Assembly (NCBI GenBank): GCA_949752735.1
Contig: OX457047.1
Coordinates: 37,801,255-37,865,254, forward strand
Direction: 5' to 3'
Source: Lumbricus terrestris
Lineage: Eukaryota > Annelida > Clitellata > Crassiclitellata > Lumbricidae
DNA: 64,000 bases
Every line of letters starts with the position of its first letter. The stretch's first letter is position 1. This document shows positions 1-10,313 of this stretch, piece after piece. The notes beneath the pieces are model-generated. The model did no database searches. It was not told the origin of the DNA and worked only from the letters and a program-made list of their open reading frames with translations. The position numbers were made by a program, and so were the translations under genes.

Positions 1-1302
1 CTGGACATGTGCGAAGGCCTTCGAAGAAGGTAATTATCTGTGGATGATGCGTGTGTGTGTATGTGTACATGTGCCTGTGTGTATGTGTGTGCATGTGCCT
101 TTGTGTGAAGTCCTGTTGTTTAGCACTTTGTTTAGCATTACTTGTGCTGGTAACTACCTAAGGAATTCAACCAAGCAATATACCAAGTATTTACATTTAT
201 TTATATTTATATTCTTTCGCCTCTGTGTAGGTATCTTGTGACTCTGATTGATTGATTTATATATTGCTCTGTAAATATTGTCCTTTTCTGTTGGAGAAAA
301 CTGTTGAGTTTAGTGAAGGCAGTGAATCCGCAGTCAACACCAAGTGAAGTGGAAGCAATGTGTATGTGTGTGTGTGTGTGTGTGTGTGCTTGCGCTTGTT
401 CACGTATGTGCGTGCGTGGTGTGTCTGTGTCTGTTTGTATTTGTGTTGATATTCATTCCAGTTTGAATCCATTTCAGGTAATCTGGAGACGGTTGGGAAA
501 TGCCTTTCCGAATACTGGCAGCAGAAGAAGGTCATGGCTCCGGGTTGTGAACCCGAGGCGGTTGGGAGAATGATGGAGGCACTCCGACCTCACACCCTCG
601 GAATGTCGATGGCGGGTGCTGGTGGCGGTGGCTTCCTCTACCTGCTGACAAAGGAACCTAACGCGGTCGACCTTGTGCGAGACATTCTCTCCAGAGTTCA
701 GGTAGCATGTCGTCTCCTGATCTGTGCAACCAGATTTGACAAATGAATTTATTATTATTATTTTATTCGTTTAATGGTAGCAAAAACTTGTATACACACC
801 GCTATCAGGTACAAAAGCAGTTGATCAAGTAGAATATTATACCTAAAAATGTCTTTGACCATGTCTGTTGGATTTATCTTAGGATGAAAGAAGAAAATGA
901 CAGAAATTACAAAAGAATGATTCTATGCACTGGAGCTGGAAGGTTGTGGATTCGAACCTGAACCCTTCCGGCTCCAGGGCATCAGACATACCCCCTACAC
1001 CACACCACCGCACCCAATATAAGCATGCAGATGCTCTTATGTATGTACAGTTGGGTATAGAATAATGAATTGCATGACAGATGCAAACAAGCTACACTAG
1101 ACTACACAAATTCATTTAACGCTTTCCAAAGCGATAATTAATTGAAAACTATTTAATGAAAGATAAACTGCGTTGATAATTCTAGGGCACAGAGAATGCC
1201 GAGGTCTACGATGCCTGCGTCAATGAGACTGGTCTGGAATTAACCGTCGACGATTTTGGTTCCGTCAAAGTTCCTCTCTGGTTCGACGACAGTTCGAGTT
1301 AG
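1..1302 (+). CDS. FCSK: L-fucose kinase (fucokinase), C-terminal part, three exons
   Basis: L-fucose kinase phosphorylates free L-fucose to fucose-1-phosphate in the cytosolic salvage route to GDP-fucose. Exons are 1-29 (partial), 478-701 and 1186-1302 (stop TAG). The joined reading gives a segment with YWQQKKVMAPGCEP, close to the vertebrate family sequence as I remember it, then GMSMAGAGGGGFLYLLTKEP, the glycine-rich C-terminal motif of GHMP-type sugar kinases. Phases agree: exon 1 ends in phase 1 at AAG|gtaatt, the next intron is phase 0 (CAG|gtagca), and acceptors are ttcag and tctag. The C-terminus is short and acidic, ending in FDDSSS. Only about 120 residues of a protein that is about 1,000 long in the family are present, because the gene enters from the left edge. 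No canonical AATAAA was found in the 400 bases after the stop. Identification is confident from the motif order. Confidence 0.9.
478..701 (+). CDS. FCSK: FCSK penultimate exon (GHMP glycine-rich motif)
   Basis: Acceptor atttcag at 471-477 and donor CAG|gtagca at 702. The first two bases finish a glycine codon begun at base 29. It carries the MAPGCEP and AGAGGGGF motifs. The upstream intron has a TG repeat at about 359-390 and stays TG-rich to about 450. Confidence 0.9.
930..1015 (-). repeat. tRNA-derived SINE-like sequence in FCSK intron
   Basis: On the minus strand a perfect RNA polymerase III B box (GGTTCGAATCC, complement of 948-958) follows an A-box-like GGTGTAGGGGG stretch. Arms 930-943 and 964-977 form a 14-bp stem with one mismatch around it. 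No convincing cloverleaf was found, so a tRNA pseudogene or SINE head is more likely than a working tRNA. Confidence 0.45.
1186..1302 (+). CDS. FCSK: FCSK last exon
   Basis: Acceptor ttctag at 1180-1185, then 38 codons and TAG at 1300-1302. It begins GTENAEVYDAC, and a GTE-containing segment occupies the same place near the end of the vertebrate protein as I remember it. Phase 0 joins cleanly to the preceding exon. Confidence 0.85.
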   Translation, partial: GTENAEVYDACVNETGLELTVDDFGSVKVPLWFDDSSS

Positions 1303-1698
1303 CAACCGATTGAGTTCGATTGGCTATCAACACTGCAGTCTGCTTGATATTTTTTCTCAGTCCACCTAAGTCTGAGATCTGAAAAGTTAATTGTTATGTT
1401 TACGTTAATTGCCATCTATGCAATCCCATTTGTCATGTATCTAGATTTGTAATGTAACTGCTTGGAAGTGTTTTGTGGGTTGCTTATTTTCTTGCTTATT
1501 TTATGGGTTGCTTATTTTCATTCTGTTATTTCATTCAGTTGTGTGCACCACTCAGGAGCACTGTCACTTTCATAACGGCTAAGCGTATGGTTGGCAACTT
1601 GTTAGTTAGCCATCGAAATGTACTCTTTTTAAACTCATGAATTTAATTTACTCTATTGTTTTGAACTCTGCTAAGTTGGGAGCCGACTACGTCATGGT
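1303..1698. other. FCSK 3' UTR and downstream spacer
   Basis: AT-rich sequence without open coding structure. It presumably contains the FCSK 3' UTR, although I could not place a cleavage signal. A short direct repeat, gggttgcttatttt, occurs twice near 1477-1519. Confidence 0.4.
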
Positions 1699-1706
1699 TC
1701 TGTAAG

Positions 1707-2317
1707 TAGGGCTGAAAGTGCTTTTGAAAAGTTGCCGGGTCTGAGTTTGCCGGATGAGCCGACGCTTTCGACCCGACAATTTTCAGATGACTTTTTTAGT
1801 CATTTGCCAAAAATGTTCAAAAACGTGTGCCAATTTTACTAAATCATTATTTCGTCATTTGTGTAGATTTTTGTGTGTCTCATGTGTTCATTTGTTAGAC
1901 ACGCGACCCGGCAGCAGCAGGTCACGAATATCCAAGGCAGTATAACCAGGATTTGATTTCGGAGGGTGTTTCTTTCCCGCCCGAAAAACTGATGACTTTT
2001 TAGTCATACGGCCGAATCGTCAGAAAATGTCACCAATTTCCCTTCCTGAAAAACTGATGACTTTTTTTTAGTCATCCGGCCGAAATCAGAAAATGTCACC
2101 AATTAATTCATTTTTTTGCATTTTCCATTTGGGGGGGGTGTTTTCATGGTTTTATTTCATGGTTTTTGTATCATGTGCTCGTAAATGCATTCAATTATTT
2201 TTTTACATTTTCCATTTCGGGGGGTGTTCAAACACCCAAAACACCCCCTAGCTACGGCCTTGCGAATATCTATGTCGGGTCGCAGACCCAGACAAACCCT
2301 GCCCACTTTCAGCCCTG
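1707..2317. mobile_element. hAT-type MITE (outer element of a nested pair)
   Basis: Ends are TAGGGCTGAAAGTG on the left and the complement of CAGGGCTGAAAGTG on the right. They are flanked by an identical 8-bp duplication tctgtaag at 1699-1706 and 2318-2325. Removing the inner element and one copy of its target duplication leaves about 273 bp with no coding capacity. Short inverted ends with 8-bp duplications are typical of hAT transposons; the assignment is by structure only. Confidence 0.75.
1933..2262. mobile_element. hAT-type MITE (inner, nested)
   Basis: Starts CAAGGCAGTA and ends TACGGCCTTG, with an exact 8-bp target duplication cgaatatc at 1925-1932 and 2263-2270. The inside has repeated cctgaaaaactgatgac / tttttagtcat blocks, a motif shared with other elements near 6.1, 46.7, 61.0 and 62.0 kb. 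It carries no transposase and lies inside the element at 1707-2317. Confidence 0.8.
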
Positions 2318-2662
2318 TCTGTAAGACAGCTACATGTATTTTGCTTCGACTGGTAAAGGCAATGATTAAGAACTTAGAGATGCAGTTACTCAGCACTATG
2401 TCTTCTTTGTTGCATGTCTAAGAGAAAGTGTGATAGATTTGCCTTTTCAAAACAGAGCCAAAGATATAATACACATTGTGTAAAAAGTTTTCAGGCTTAT
2501 TACAGAGTTAAAATTAGATAAACTGAATTGCTGTATCTCGCTTTCTCTGTCTGTCTCTCTCCATCGTCTAGGCCTGTCTCTCCGAGACTCTCCCTCACTC
2601 TGGGTTTGTCTGTTTTTCTGGTCTCTGTTCACTTCCTCCTACCTCTTGACACTGACACAGTA

Positions 2663-2688
2663 TGTCTGTCTGTCTGTCTGTCTGTCTA
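2663..2688. repeat. (TCTG)n microsatellite
   Basis: About six tandem GTCT units between unique sequence. Confidence 0.85.
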
Positions 2689-2689
2689 G

Positions 2690-3310
2690 AGCCCTAGGCA
2701 ACTATATATAAGCTATATTAGGCTATATAGGCCTATGGGTTCTAAGAAATACTATATAGGCCTAGGCATTAAACCCACAAATCCTGAGCGCAATAAAGTG
2801 CCAACTTGCAGACTTACTAAACCTCTGTCGGATGCTGACGAATTGTACAAAAACAGTTTCACCTATTGGGTAGGCCTACATATGTTAAGACTTCAGCGGA
2901 CTGTACGTTGGCTTATAACACAGATCAGACCAAAGCGCACATGATTTATAGCTAGTGGTCTTGTTTTTCAATACGAGTCTACAATCATTTAAGCTACACT
3001 GCTACACCTCTGCATACAGTCTGCAGTGCCCTTTTTATGGAAGGGCTGCGCCTGATTGCCGATGTTATGGTCGGTTTTTATCGTCTTGTCTTTTGGAACA
3101 ACCCACTCTGGCAATAGCATGCTGCATGCCCAATGCATGGTCCACGACTCATAATCGTTATGGTACCGGTAGCCTATCTCATTTTGTTTAAAATCTGCTT
3201 GCATATAATTATAGACCTTAAAGAGAATTCAGTTTTTCATAACTTAATTGTTTGCTTCCCAGACGCTATATGCAACTTACTTACTTGCTTAGGTCGAAGT
3301 TCTGCTGAAA
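2690..3310. other. Unassigned spacer
   Basis: No gene, RNA or delimitable repeat recognised. The short word taggccta recurs around 2720-2765 and again elsewhere in the window. Confidence 0.4.
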
Positions 3311-3311
3311 A

Positions 3312-3965
3312 TTAATGGTCCAGATCAAAGGGTTCCATGCAACGAGTCTTCTTCTTCTTCTTCATTGTCCATGGGCTGACAGCCCGTAGGTGTCCACTGC
3401 ACACTTGACTACTCTCTTCCATGATTCTCTGTCCCGTGCTCGGTGTGTCAGCTCCTGTGCATTCATCCCACACCACTCTTCTATGTCTTGCAACCATTCT
3501 CTGCATGGTCTTCCCCTTCTCCCCGTTCCCTCCATGATTCCCGTCATTATGCTCTTTATCTTTCTATCATCACTCATTCTTTGGATGTGTCCGAATAGTT
3601 TCAGTTTCCTTTTCATTATGGTTTCTATCATATCTGATTTGCTGTTGAGTCTTCTTCGCACTTCTATGTTAGTTATTTTCTGTGTCCAGTTGATCTGCAG
3701 TATTCTCCTATAACAGTACATTTCGAAAGCCAATATCCTCTGCTTGTCCTCCTTTTTTATTGTCCAGGTTTCGCATGCATACAATGCCGTGCTAAATACG
3801 CATGTTTCTAGTATTCTTTTCTTTATGCCATGTGACATTGTTTTACTCCTCCATATGTTGTTGAATCCCGCCATTATCCCTTTTGCTTTGTTTATTCTTC
3901 TTCTAATCTCCTTCGTGCAGCTGTTATCGGACGTTAGTAGGCTCCCTAAGTATACGAATTCTGTG
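3312..3965 (-). mobile_element. Non-LTR retrotransposon fragment, C-terminal end of ORF2
   Basis: The minus strand from about 3962 down to 3362 reads EFVYLGSLLTSD, then LYACETWTIKKEDKQRILAFE, FGHIQRMS and GRRGRPCREWL. This is the region after the reverse transcriptase domain that is typical of animal LINE polyproteins (Y-CETW, FGH, GRPR-W motifs). The final AHGQ is followed by a (GAA)n tract, seen on the plus strand as cttcttc at about 3343-3362. The upstream reading frame is closed near 3965, so this is a 5'-truncated dead copy. Confidence 0.85.
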
Positions 3966-4011
3966 AGTCACGACCACATAATTAGTTCCATGGATGGAAA
4001 ACCAGATTGGT

Positions 4012-4120
4012 ACACACCAGAGCCTTCTATTACTGTAATAGAAGCAAAGATATTTAAGTTTCACTATAAGTTTCACTATAAGGTCTTTGACTATAAGGTC
4101 TTTGATAGAAGGCTCTGGTA
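4012..4120. mobile_element. Short inverted-repeat element (MITE-like)
   Basis: The 15-bp arms accagagccttctat and its complement enclose two direct duplications, agtttcactata twice and aggtctttgacta/aggtctttgata. A smaller inverted repeat, cttctattac/gtaatagaag, sits inside the left arm. No target duplication was found, so the class is open. Confidence 0.5.
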
Positions 4121-5130
4121 CGCACGGACCACTCATTAGTGAATGGCGCACACTTCTATCGTGCAATATTTATTTTTAGTGTGGCGCCACCAACTGACAG
4201 CCAGATGGCGTAGTACGGTTATGTTATGACTTATCACAACATTGTCTTTATGTGTTATTTAAAAAAATTCGTTTCTCAGTAGATCGGAATTGATATTGCG
4301 CCAACTGTTCTCTCGCAGTTAACAGAATAGGTAAGCTGATGTATCAAAGATGCGGCCGTTTGTCAGCACCACGGGTTTTCAGAGGTTGTGATTACTTACA
4401 CACACCCAGTGCAGACGTCGTGCTTGGAAAGCACATCTGCACTCGGCCACTCTTGTTGACTACTACACAGGCCGAGCATCAGAGTTAAACTTACTGGACC
4501 AGACAGCAGCCACATTTAGCGTGATGTAAAGTAATGTTATATAATATTTACACAGATGTGAACGATTGTTATGCGCAGTAGCAATTTGCGCAGTCGTAGA
4601 CTTCGTCTTTTTGCGATTAACTCTGAATTTCTTCTCAAGGAGTTCATTGACTAGCAGGTCATTTGCACTGCTCTCTGTACAGCTGCTTGTCCTACTAAAA
4701 TCCTTCTGTGGCCTGCTATAGTTACTAGTTAGAAAAGTTTTTTGCATGCAGACATGATACAATTATGATTCTCTGGTTTGGGATTCGGTTCCTTGAACCG
4801 GTCAAAGTGAACATGTTGTTACAACTCTGTTAAAAGCTAATTAGTGTTTTTTAAAACCGATTCGCAGGAACTTTTGCCAAAGCTAAATCTGGTAGACAAA
4901 TCACCCCATTGATTCTGAGCTTGCACATACCAAACTATGAAAAGAGGGAGGCCATTCCATACTGCCAGGCCAACTAGTGTACCAGAAGTTTATAATAATG
5001 ATAGGCGGTTTTAATCAGTCACAGAAAAACAATCAGTTACAGGCTACAGCAGATCATCAGGGCTGCAAAGAGGGGCAGGACACATGCCCAGAGGCCCAAC
5101 AACTCTTAGGAGCCCGGGCTGGATAGTAAT
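4121..5130. other. Unassigned AT-rich spacer
   Basis: No gene or delimitable element recognised. A short ggccattcca motif near 4950 resembles an internal word of the interspersed repeats at about 11.96 and 45.05 kb. Confidence 0.35.
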
Positions 5131-5639
5131 CGCCACCTGAGAATTATAATGCTCTATCATGAACTTTTGAAAAAATCGAGTTTGGTATCAATTTCATCAG
5201 TGGAGCATTTGCTCTGTCATTAGACAAAAAAAGCTAGCTGATTGACGCGGTCCTTTCTTAGTTATAAGTAAGTATTTACATGCTCTATCTTGCGAAACTG
5301 TTTCCAATCTAGACTTTGTTAGTATTATAATGCTCTATCATTGGCATCCAATCACAAGGCTGGATTCATCATGTTACAGCAAAACGTTACTGAATAGTTG
5401 TCAGTTACAAAATGCTTTATCATTGAACTTCGGACCGTGCTGAGTTAGAGCAACGATTTATTATACTGAACTGTGAAGACTATATAATGCAGACTTATCA
5501 GGAATGCACTTGTATTATATTATCCAAGATGAAGCAATATAATTCTGTATTAATGTACTGTAAGTAAACAAATTGTGCACGAAACGTTGCCATTAAAATC
5601 TTGCATGTTACATAATGTTACATTCGCCAGCGTATTGAG

Positions 5640-5990
5640 TTCAGGGTAGCTGCATTGGTATGGCGATGTTGTCAGGGCCTCGCCCCAATTTACCTCCGAG
5701 AGCTATGCAGCTTTACATTGGGTATCCAAGGACGTCGTCAGCTACGCTCTGCTGATAAGGGAGTCTTCTTAGTTCCTTTTGCTCGTACTACTACCATGAA
5801 GAATCGAGCGTTTTCTGTGGTTGGACCAGTGGTCTAGATTGGCCTTCCTTTTGAGCTACACCTACACCCTGGGACTCTACCAGGATCATTCCTTACTAAA
5901 CTTAAAACTGTTCTTTTTGGGCGCGCTGGAGTCGGGAGCGCCTCTTAGTAGTTTTTTCTTGAAGTGCTATATAAATGTCCGAATGAATGA
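5640..5990 (+). mobile_element. Non-LTR retrotransposon 3' end
   Basis: The plus frame reads CCQGLAPIYLRELC, LRSADKGVFLVPFARTTTMK and AFSVVGPVV, then a stop in place of the usual tryptophan, then LPFEL and LKTVLFGRAG. That is the C-terminus of a common animal LINE reverse transcriptase. The 3' end has the tail gtgctatataaatg followed by (GAAT)n. At least one nonsense change and 5' truncation make it a dead copy. The fragment at 39320-39480 belongs to the same family. Confidence 0.85.
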
Positions 5991-6066
5991 ATGAATAATC
6001 ATTTACACGTTATGAGCTGCATTGATGTTTGAATAGAGCAACTGATCTGTTTGTGGCATGTAAAAA

Positions 6067-6327
6067 AACTTGGTCCAGAATGGGCAGCGTCGACAATATT
6101 TTCTCGGCCAAAAAAGTTGATGACCTTTTTTTAATCGTCAAGTTAAAATCTCAGGAAAATTACATTTTTTCTCGGCCGAAAAAGTTGATGACCCTTTTTT
6201 AGTCATTTGATTATTTGATTGAAAGTTCGGGGGACTAAACCCGGAAAAAGATGCCATTTACACGGTAAAAAGATGAATCTGGGATTCTTGGGGGGCTTAG
6301 CCTAGCCCCTGATAAACTCTGCCCATG
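6067..6327. mobile_element. Degenerate hAT-type MITE (CATGGGCGGAG family)
   Basis: The right end aactctgcccatg matches the right end of the element at 25323-25479. The interior has ctcggcc, aaaaaagttgatgacc and ttttagtcat blocks shared with 46.7, 47.2 and 62.0 kb. The left end, acttggtccagaat, is interrupted and no target duplication is visible. Confidence 0.6.
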
Positions 6328-6329
6328 CA

Positions 6330-7250
6330 TATGGCCTTTCAGACTGATGTCATGTTCTTGACTGATTATGAAGATAAAAATTAACATTATATAACCAAAA
6401 TTTTATGACTGTTTGCTAAAAACTATGATAGAGCAATATAATACTCAGGGCGGGATTTAATAAACGCTGCTGTATGTTTAACTAAATAGCATTACTACAA
6501 CTACGTGTACTTCTTCATTTGGAATTATATTGCTGTAACATGCATTTTTATCATTTTGGGGTTATTTTCTATATTTTTTCACTTGTTTTCATCAAAATAA
6601 ACCTTATTTTTACATGCAAGTCACCAGCAGGTACCTAGATATGATGATATAATTATCCTTAAAAAGAATCTATAGTTTACAATTCTTCGCTTAAGACCGT
6701 GCCCAAACTTTGAAGTCGTTTTTCTCGGTTTCGCAAAAATCTATGATAGAGCATTATAATTCTTGGGTGGCAAGTTGTGTATACAAAGTTTATGAGTAAA
6801 GCCCAGTTTTAGGGCATTTTCATCTGAATTGCTAGATATTGACTGTGTAAATATAAAGTATTGATTCACGCTTTTGAAATTCTAATTTTGCTGGTTGAAG
6901 CATCTGATTATGAATTTGAAAGTAATTTTCTGCGTTTAACTTGGTGCAGCTAATGTTATGAACAGTGTGAGAATTGTGGAAAATTAACATGTCCGCTGGC
7001 GAACACTGGGTTGGGGACTATGATAAACTTGGAATTGGAGTGTGAAAAACATATTTTACTGCGGGGCTCTAAGAAAGACTGGGGGGTTGAAACCCCAACC
7101 TCCCTGGCAATTCTCTCCCTGGTTATGAACATGCGAAGTGCAGTCTCTTTCATCGATTGGATATTTATAAGCCATCATTTCTCTAGAAACACTTAAATTT
7201 CAATTGTTTTCAGTAAATTCATAGTGAGTATGTGTATACCATTATTCCTG
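6330..7250. other. Unassigned AT-rich spacer
   Basis: Apart from the reverse copies of the 18-base word at 6424 and 6743, no gene or repeat was recognised. Confidence 0.35.
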
Positions 7251-7251
7251 G

Positions 7252-7253
<2 letters not shown>

Positions 7254-7311
<58 letters not shown>

Positions 7312-7357
7312 TAATTGTGTGTGTGTGTGTGTGCGTGCGTGCGTGCGTGTGTGTATA
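7254..7357. repeat. (TA)n followed by (TG)n and (CGTG)n microsatellite
   Basis: About 60 bases of pure TA, then TG and gcgtgcgt units. Confidence 0.95.
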
Positions 7358-7359
7358 GA

Positions 7360-9190
7360 GTGTCTATTTAGAAACCTTGATCTTACATATACCGTAATCC
7401 TCTAGCATCATGTGGATGAGTTTGTGTTTTAATGAAGTCATTTCCTTGATTGACTTTTTGATTGCGTATGCGAATAACTGTTGACTCGGTGTTGTCTCCT
7501 GGTGTTGTTTCTTGGTTGCGTATTATCTGTTTTGTTGTTTTGTCTCGCATTCTCTGTAAGTCTTTTTTGAGCATTTTCGGTGTAAGGAGCTAAGAAAACT
7601 CATGAGTCAGATCTCATGTTGTTTACGATAAGCGAAGTCTTTAATATGGGGGAGACTGGAAATAGAGACCTCTCTTTGACCTTGGCCTTGTTTATCATGA
7701 GGGGTCATGTTTTTTGCTTACTGGACTATGGCCTGGGGCATGACTGGGCGCAAAGCAAAGGCTGCTTGTTGGAGCTAGACTTCACCTGGTATCTCTAAGA
7801 CAACAACGCTCTGGCTTGATGCAGTGCTCTTGAATGAACTGGTGCCCTGTGTTTAGCTATATAATCCAATAGCTTTGGAGTTTTCGATTGCCATTACAGT
7901 TTGAAATTCTGTCTTGCAATATGACTTCATGCATTACCAAGGTTTCTGTCAGTCACTCAGTTCAGTTAGTCACTTAGTTTCAATCAGTCAGATGCCAATG
8001 ATGCCATTTAATTAGAGCCAATGCCAGTCAGATAACTCAGTCGTCTGGTGTCAATCAACCAGTGTCAGTCAGTCTGTCAGATAAGTTGATCAGTATAAGT
8101 TATTCAGATAACTGGCCATTGAGCCAGTAGCAGACTATCAAAGGTTTAAGATGTTGGCTATGGTGCTAAAAAAAATTTGGTCAGATTTATTATCCTTAGC
8201 CTATGACTAGATTGTGGCTGGTACAAAGATTTACGCAGAACTTAGTCTTTGGAAGTTGCAGTGGAAAGAGAACCTCAGAGATGGTTGAGGTGTTGTATTA
8301 TAGATATTTGTTGAGGATACATGGCTTATTTCCTTTTCTAAATTATAGTTCTTCAAGTCACGTGGACTGCTAAACTTGGTATCTGATGTGTTTTGTTGAA
8401 TCAAAAGAATATCAGCAAATCAATCAATCAATCAGAATTTATATAGCGCCCCTTCAAGGTACATACTCAGCAAATCATGTCATCATTCAAACCTTTAGTT
8501 GATGTAAGATGCTTTTCAAGTATTGTCGGGCGCAGAGTTGCTGGATCAATTTTTGGAAATCGGTACGTGGCCATGAACTTTGTGTTCGTGAGCGCCAGTG
8601 GACATGTTAGTTTTGGTTCTCAGGTATGGGACACACGCTGAACACTGGGCTTGCGTTGGGGGAGGGAGGAAGCAGAGTTGATTTATGGAGCCCGTGTTGT
8701 CTGGCTGCCGGCATAGAAGTGTTATTAATAGACCTGGCTGTGTGCCAAAGCCTGGTATTCCTAGATTCAAAACATTCATAAAAGCGCCAGACCTAGGCTC
8801 GGTTTTCTCTTACCGGTCCAGCCCATCTAATTTAGACTCGACAGCGAGAGAGAGAGAAAAAACTGCTTGTAAATGAAGAGAAATTGCTTTGAATTAAGTT
8901 GCAGTTTAGAGGTCCAAATAATATTTTGAAACTGAAAGAGCAAAGTTTACTACGACTTGTGCAGCATGACTTTGTTGATCTAAACAGCTATTGTTCCAGG
9001 ACCTTTTGTGTGGGAATTGGTCGAGAATTCCTATTGGGCGCTCCGCTGGTCTGTTTGGGTATTATTGGATAAGATACGGGCCAACTGATGCAACACCATC
9101 CATCACTTAAGCTCTTTCTGCTGCTGCAGCGGCGGACACAGGCCAGTGAGGACTACGTCAGAGTCGGAATGTTATGCCCGATCCACCTGC
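7360..9190. other. Unassigned spacer
   Basis: No gene recognised. At 8407-8465 a (AATC)n stretch is followed by atttatatagcgccccttcaagg, the reverse-strand tail of an interspersed retroelement. Degenerate gtcagtcag words occur at 7950-8120. Confidence 0.4.
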
Positions 9191-9194
9191 AGTC

Positions 9195-9230
9195 TATATA
9201 AAAGCAAGCTGCAGACTGTAAAACAGTCTT
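9195..9230 (+). promoter_or_regulatory. Candidate core promoter with TATA box and initiator
   Basis: TATATAAAAG at 9195-9204 is followed by acagtct with its A at 9225. The 30-base spacing from the TATA start is standard for animal TATA-initiator promoters. The first downstream ATG is at 9257. It could drive the PISD gene or a short separate transcript. Confidence 0.4.
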
Positions 9231-9486
9231 TCGTTTGTCTAGTCTGGTAACTTACAATGCCCAAGGTCAGAAACAGCAAAAGTCTGAATGTTTGTCCACA
9301 TATTTCAGTTGTCTTTTGCTAGGTAGTTATTGTGGTGTAGCGAAGAATTCAAAATATAGAACTTTTCTCTCACGAAACTTTCTGTTTTAACGTGTTTAGG
9401 AATCTGAAGAAAAAATAGACGTATCTAACACACAATTCTTCCTGCCTTCAAAAGTCAAACTGAAGGCATTCTCCGAAAGGTGACGC

Positions 9487-9532
9487 AGAGATCTCTGATC
9501 TTCCACCAACGAAGTGACGTTTAAACTCTGAC
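9487..9532 (+). repeat. 46-bp direct repeat, copy 1
   Basis: Nearly identical (three differences, G/A, C/T, G/A) to 11152-11197. This copy ends two bases before the ATG of the candidate PISD 5' exon; the other lies in the following intron. Confidence 0.85.
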
Positions 9533-9533
9533 G

Positions 9534-10313
9534 ATGTTGAGGTCGCTGCTTAGACTCGGAACCGCTGTGCTGTACAGCGCAAGTCTCTTCCACTTCTTTG
9601 CGATCGTGTTCGTGATCGCCGAGGCGCTTACGGACTCCGTCATAGACCGCGTCATCTACATAGTCCTCTATCCGGCGTACGGCGACGTCTCTGAAACCTC
9701 CGTTCCTTACCTCATCGCATGTCTCCTTCCGACGAGACCAGTTCGCCGCTTCATCATCATCAGCTACATTCCAGCCATATGGCTCTGGCGAGCTGGCCGT
9801 AACACACAACGAAGACGGCACTCTTCCTGCGAGAACTTTGAGCCCCTGGTCGAAGGGGATTGCGGCGGCCTTATTCCACCAGTGCAACCCAATCGGACGC
9901 AACGTAAGCAGATCTATCCGTACAGACCGAAAAGATTTCTCTTCCGGATCGAGAGGCGCCTGGAGAAAGGCTGGAACCGTTGCTCTCGGCAGTGCGCTCG
10001 GCCTTTTGTCTGGATCGCACGTCAGCAGATCCTGCTTGCCGTGCACTACGGTCGGAGGCTCTGGGGCGTCTGTTACGTGGTGTTGGTAACGGGACCTGTC
10101 TTTGCGTGTCGAAATGCCAGAGGGTGGTTTAACGGTGGTGTGGACAGCGTGGAGGTGGATGTTGATCAACATTGGAACGGGAGATCACTGAAGGAATTCT
10201 CGAAGCAGTCGTCGTCACTGCTACTGGGAAGTCGGTCGTTGTCGTGGGGAGAGCTCGTCCATCTGAACGATGCACGCTACCAGACAATTCTCAAGAGTTA
10301 CAGCAAGCGGGTA
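9534..10313 (+). CDS. Candidate 5' exon of the PISD gene
   Basis: An open frame starts at ATG 9534, just after an in-frame stop at 9522-9524. It runs in codons rich in C or G at the third position to a good donor, AAGCGG|gtatgt, at 10314. Phase 0 there matches the secure exon at 11374. The N-terminus (MLRSLLRLGTAVLYS) is hydrophobic and arginine-bearing without early acidic residues, as in a mitochondrial presequence. I recognise no conserved domain, and the predicted 260 residues are long for the family's N-terminal region. The opposite strand is also open over 9396-10172, so the coding strand is not settled. Alternatives are a lineage-specific gene or chance openness in GC-rich sequence. 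Confidence 0.4.

Larger units (their letters stand above)
5132..6772. mobile_element. Compound element bounded by inverted ATTATAATGCTCTATCAT ends
   Basis: The 18-base word ATTATAATGCTCTATCAT occurs forward at 5143-5160 and 5324-5341, with decayed forward copies near 5203-5220, 5279-5289 and 5408-5423. It occurs in reverse at 6424-6442 (one mismatch) and 6743-6760. Around the outermost copies the inverted match extends to about 28 bp, starting GCCACCTGAGAATT on the left and GCCACCCAAGAATT read inward on the right. A LINE end (5640-5990) and a MITE remnant (6067-6327) lie inside. No target duplication was found. Confidence 0.5.
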
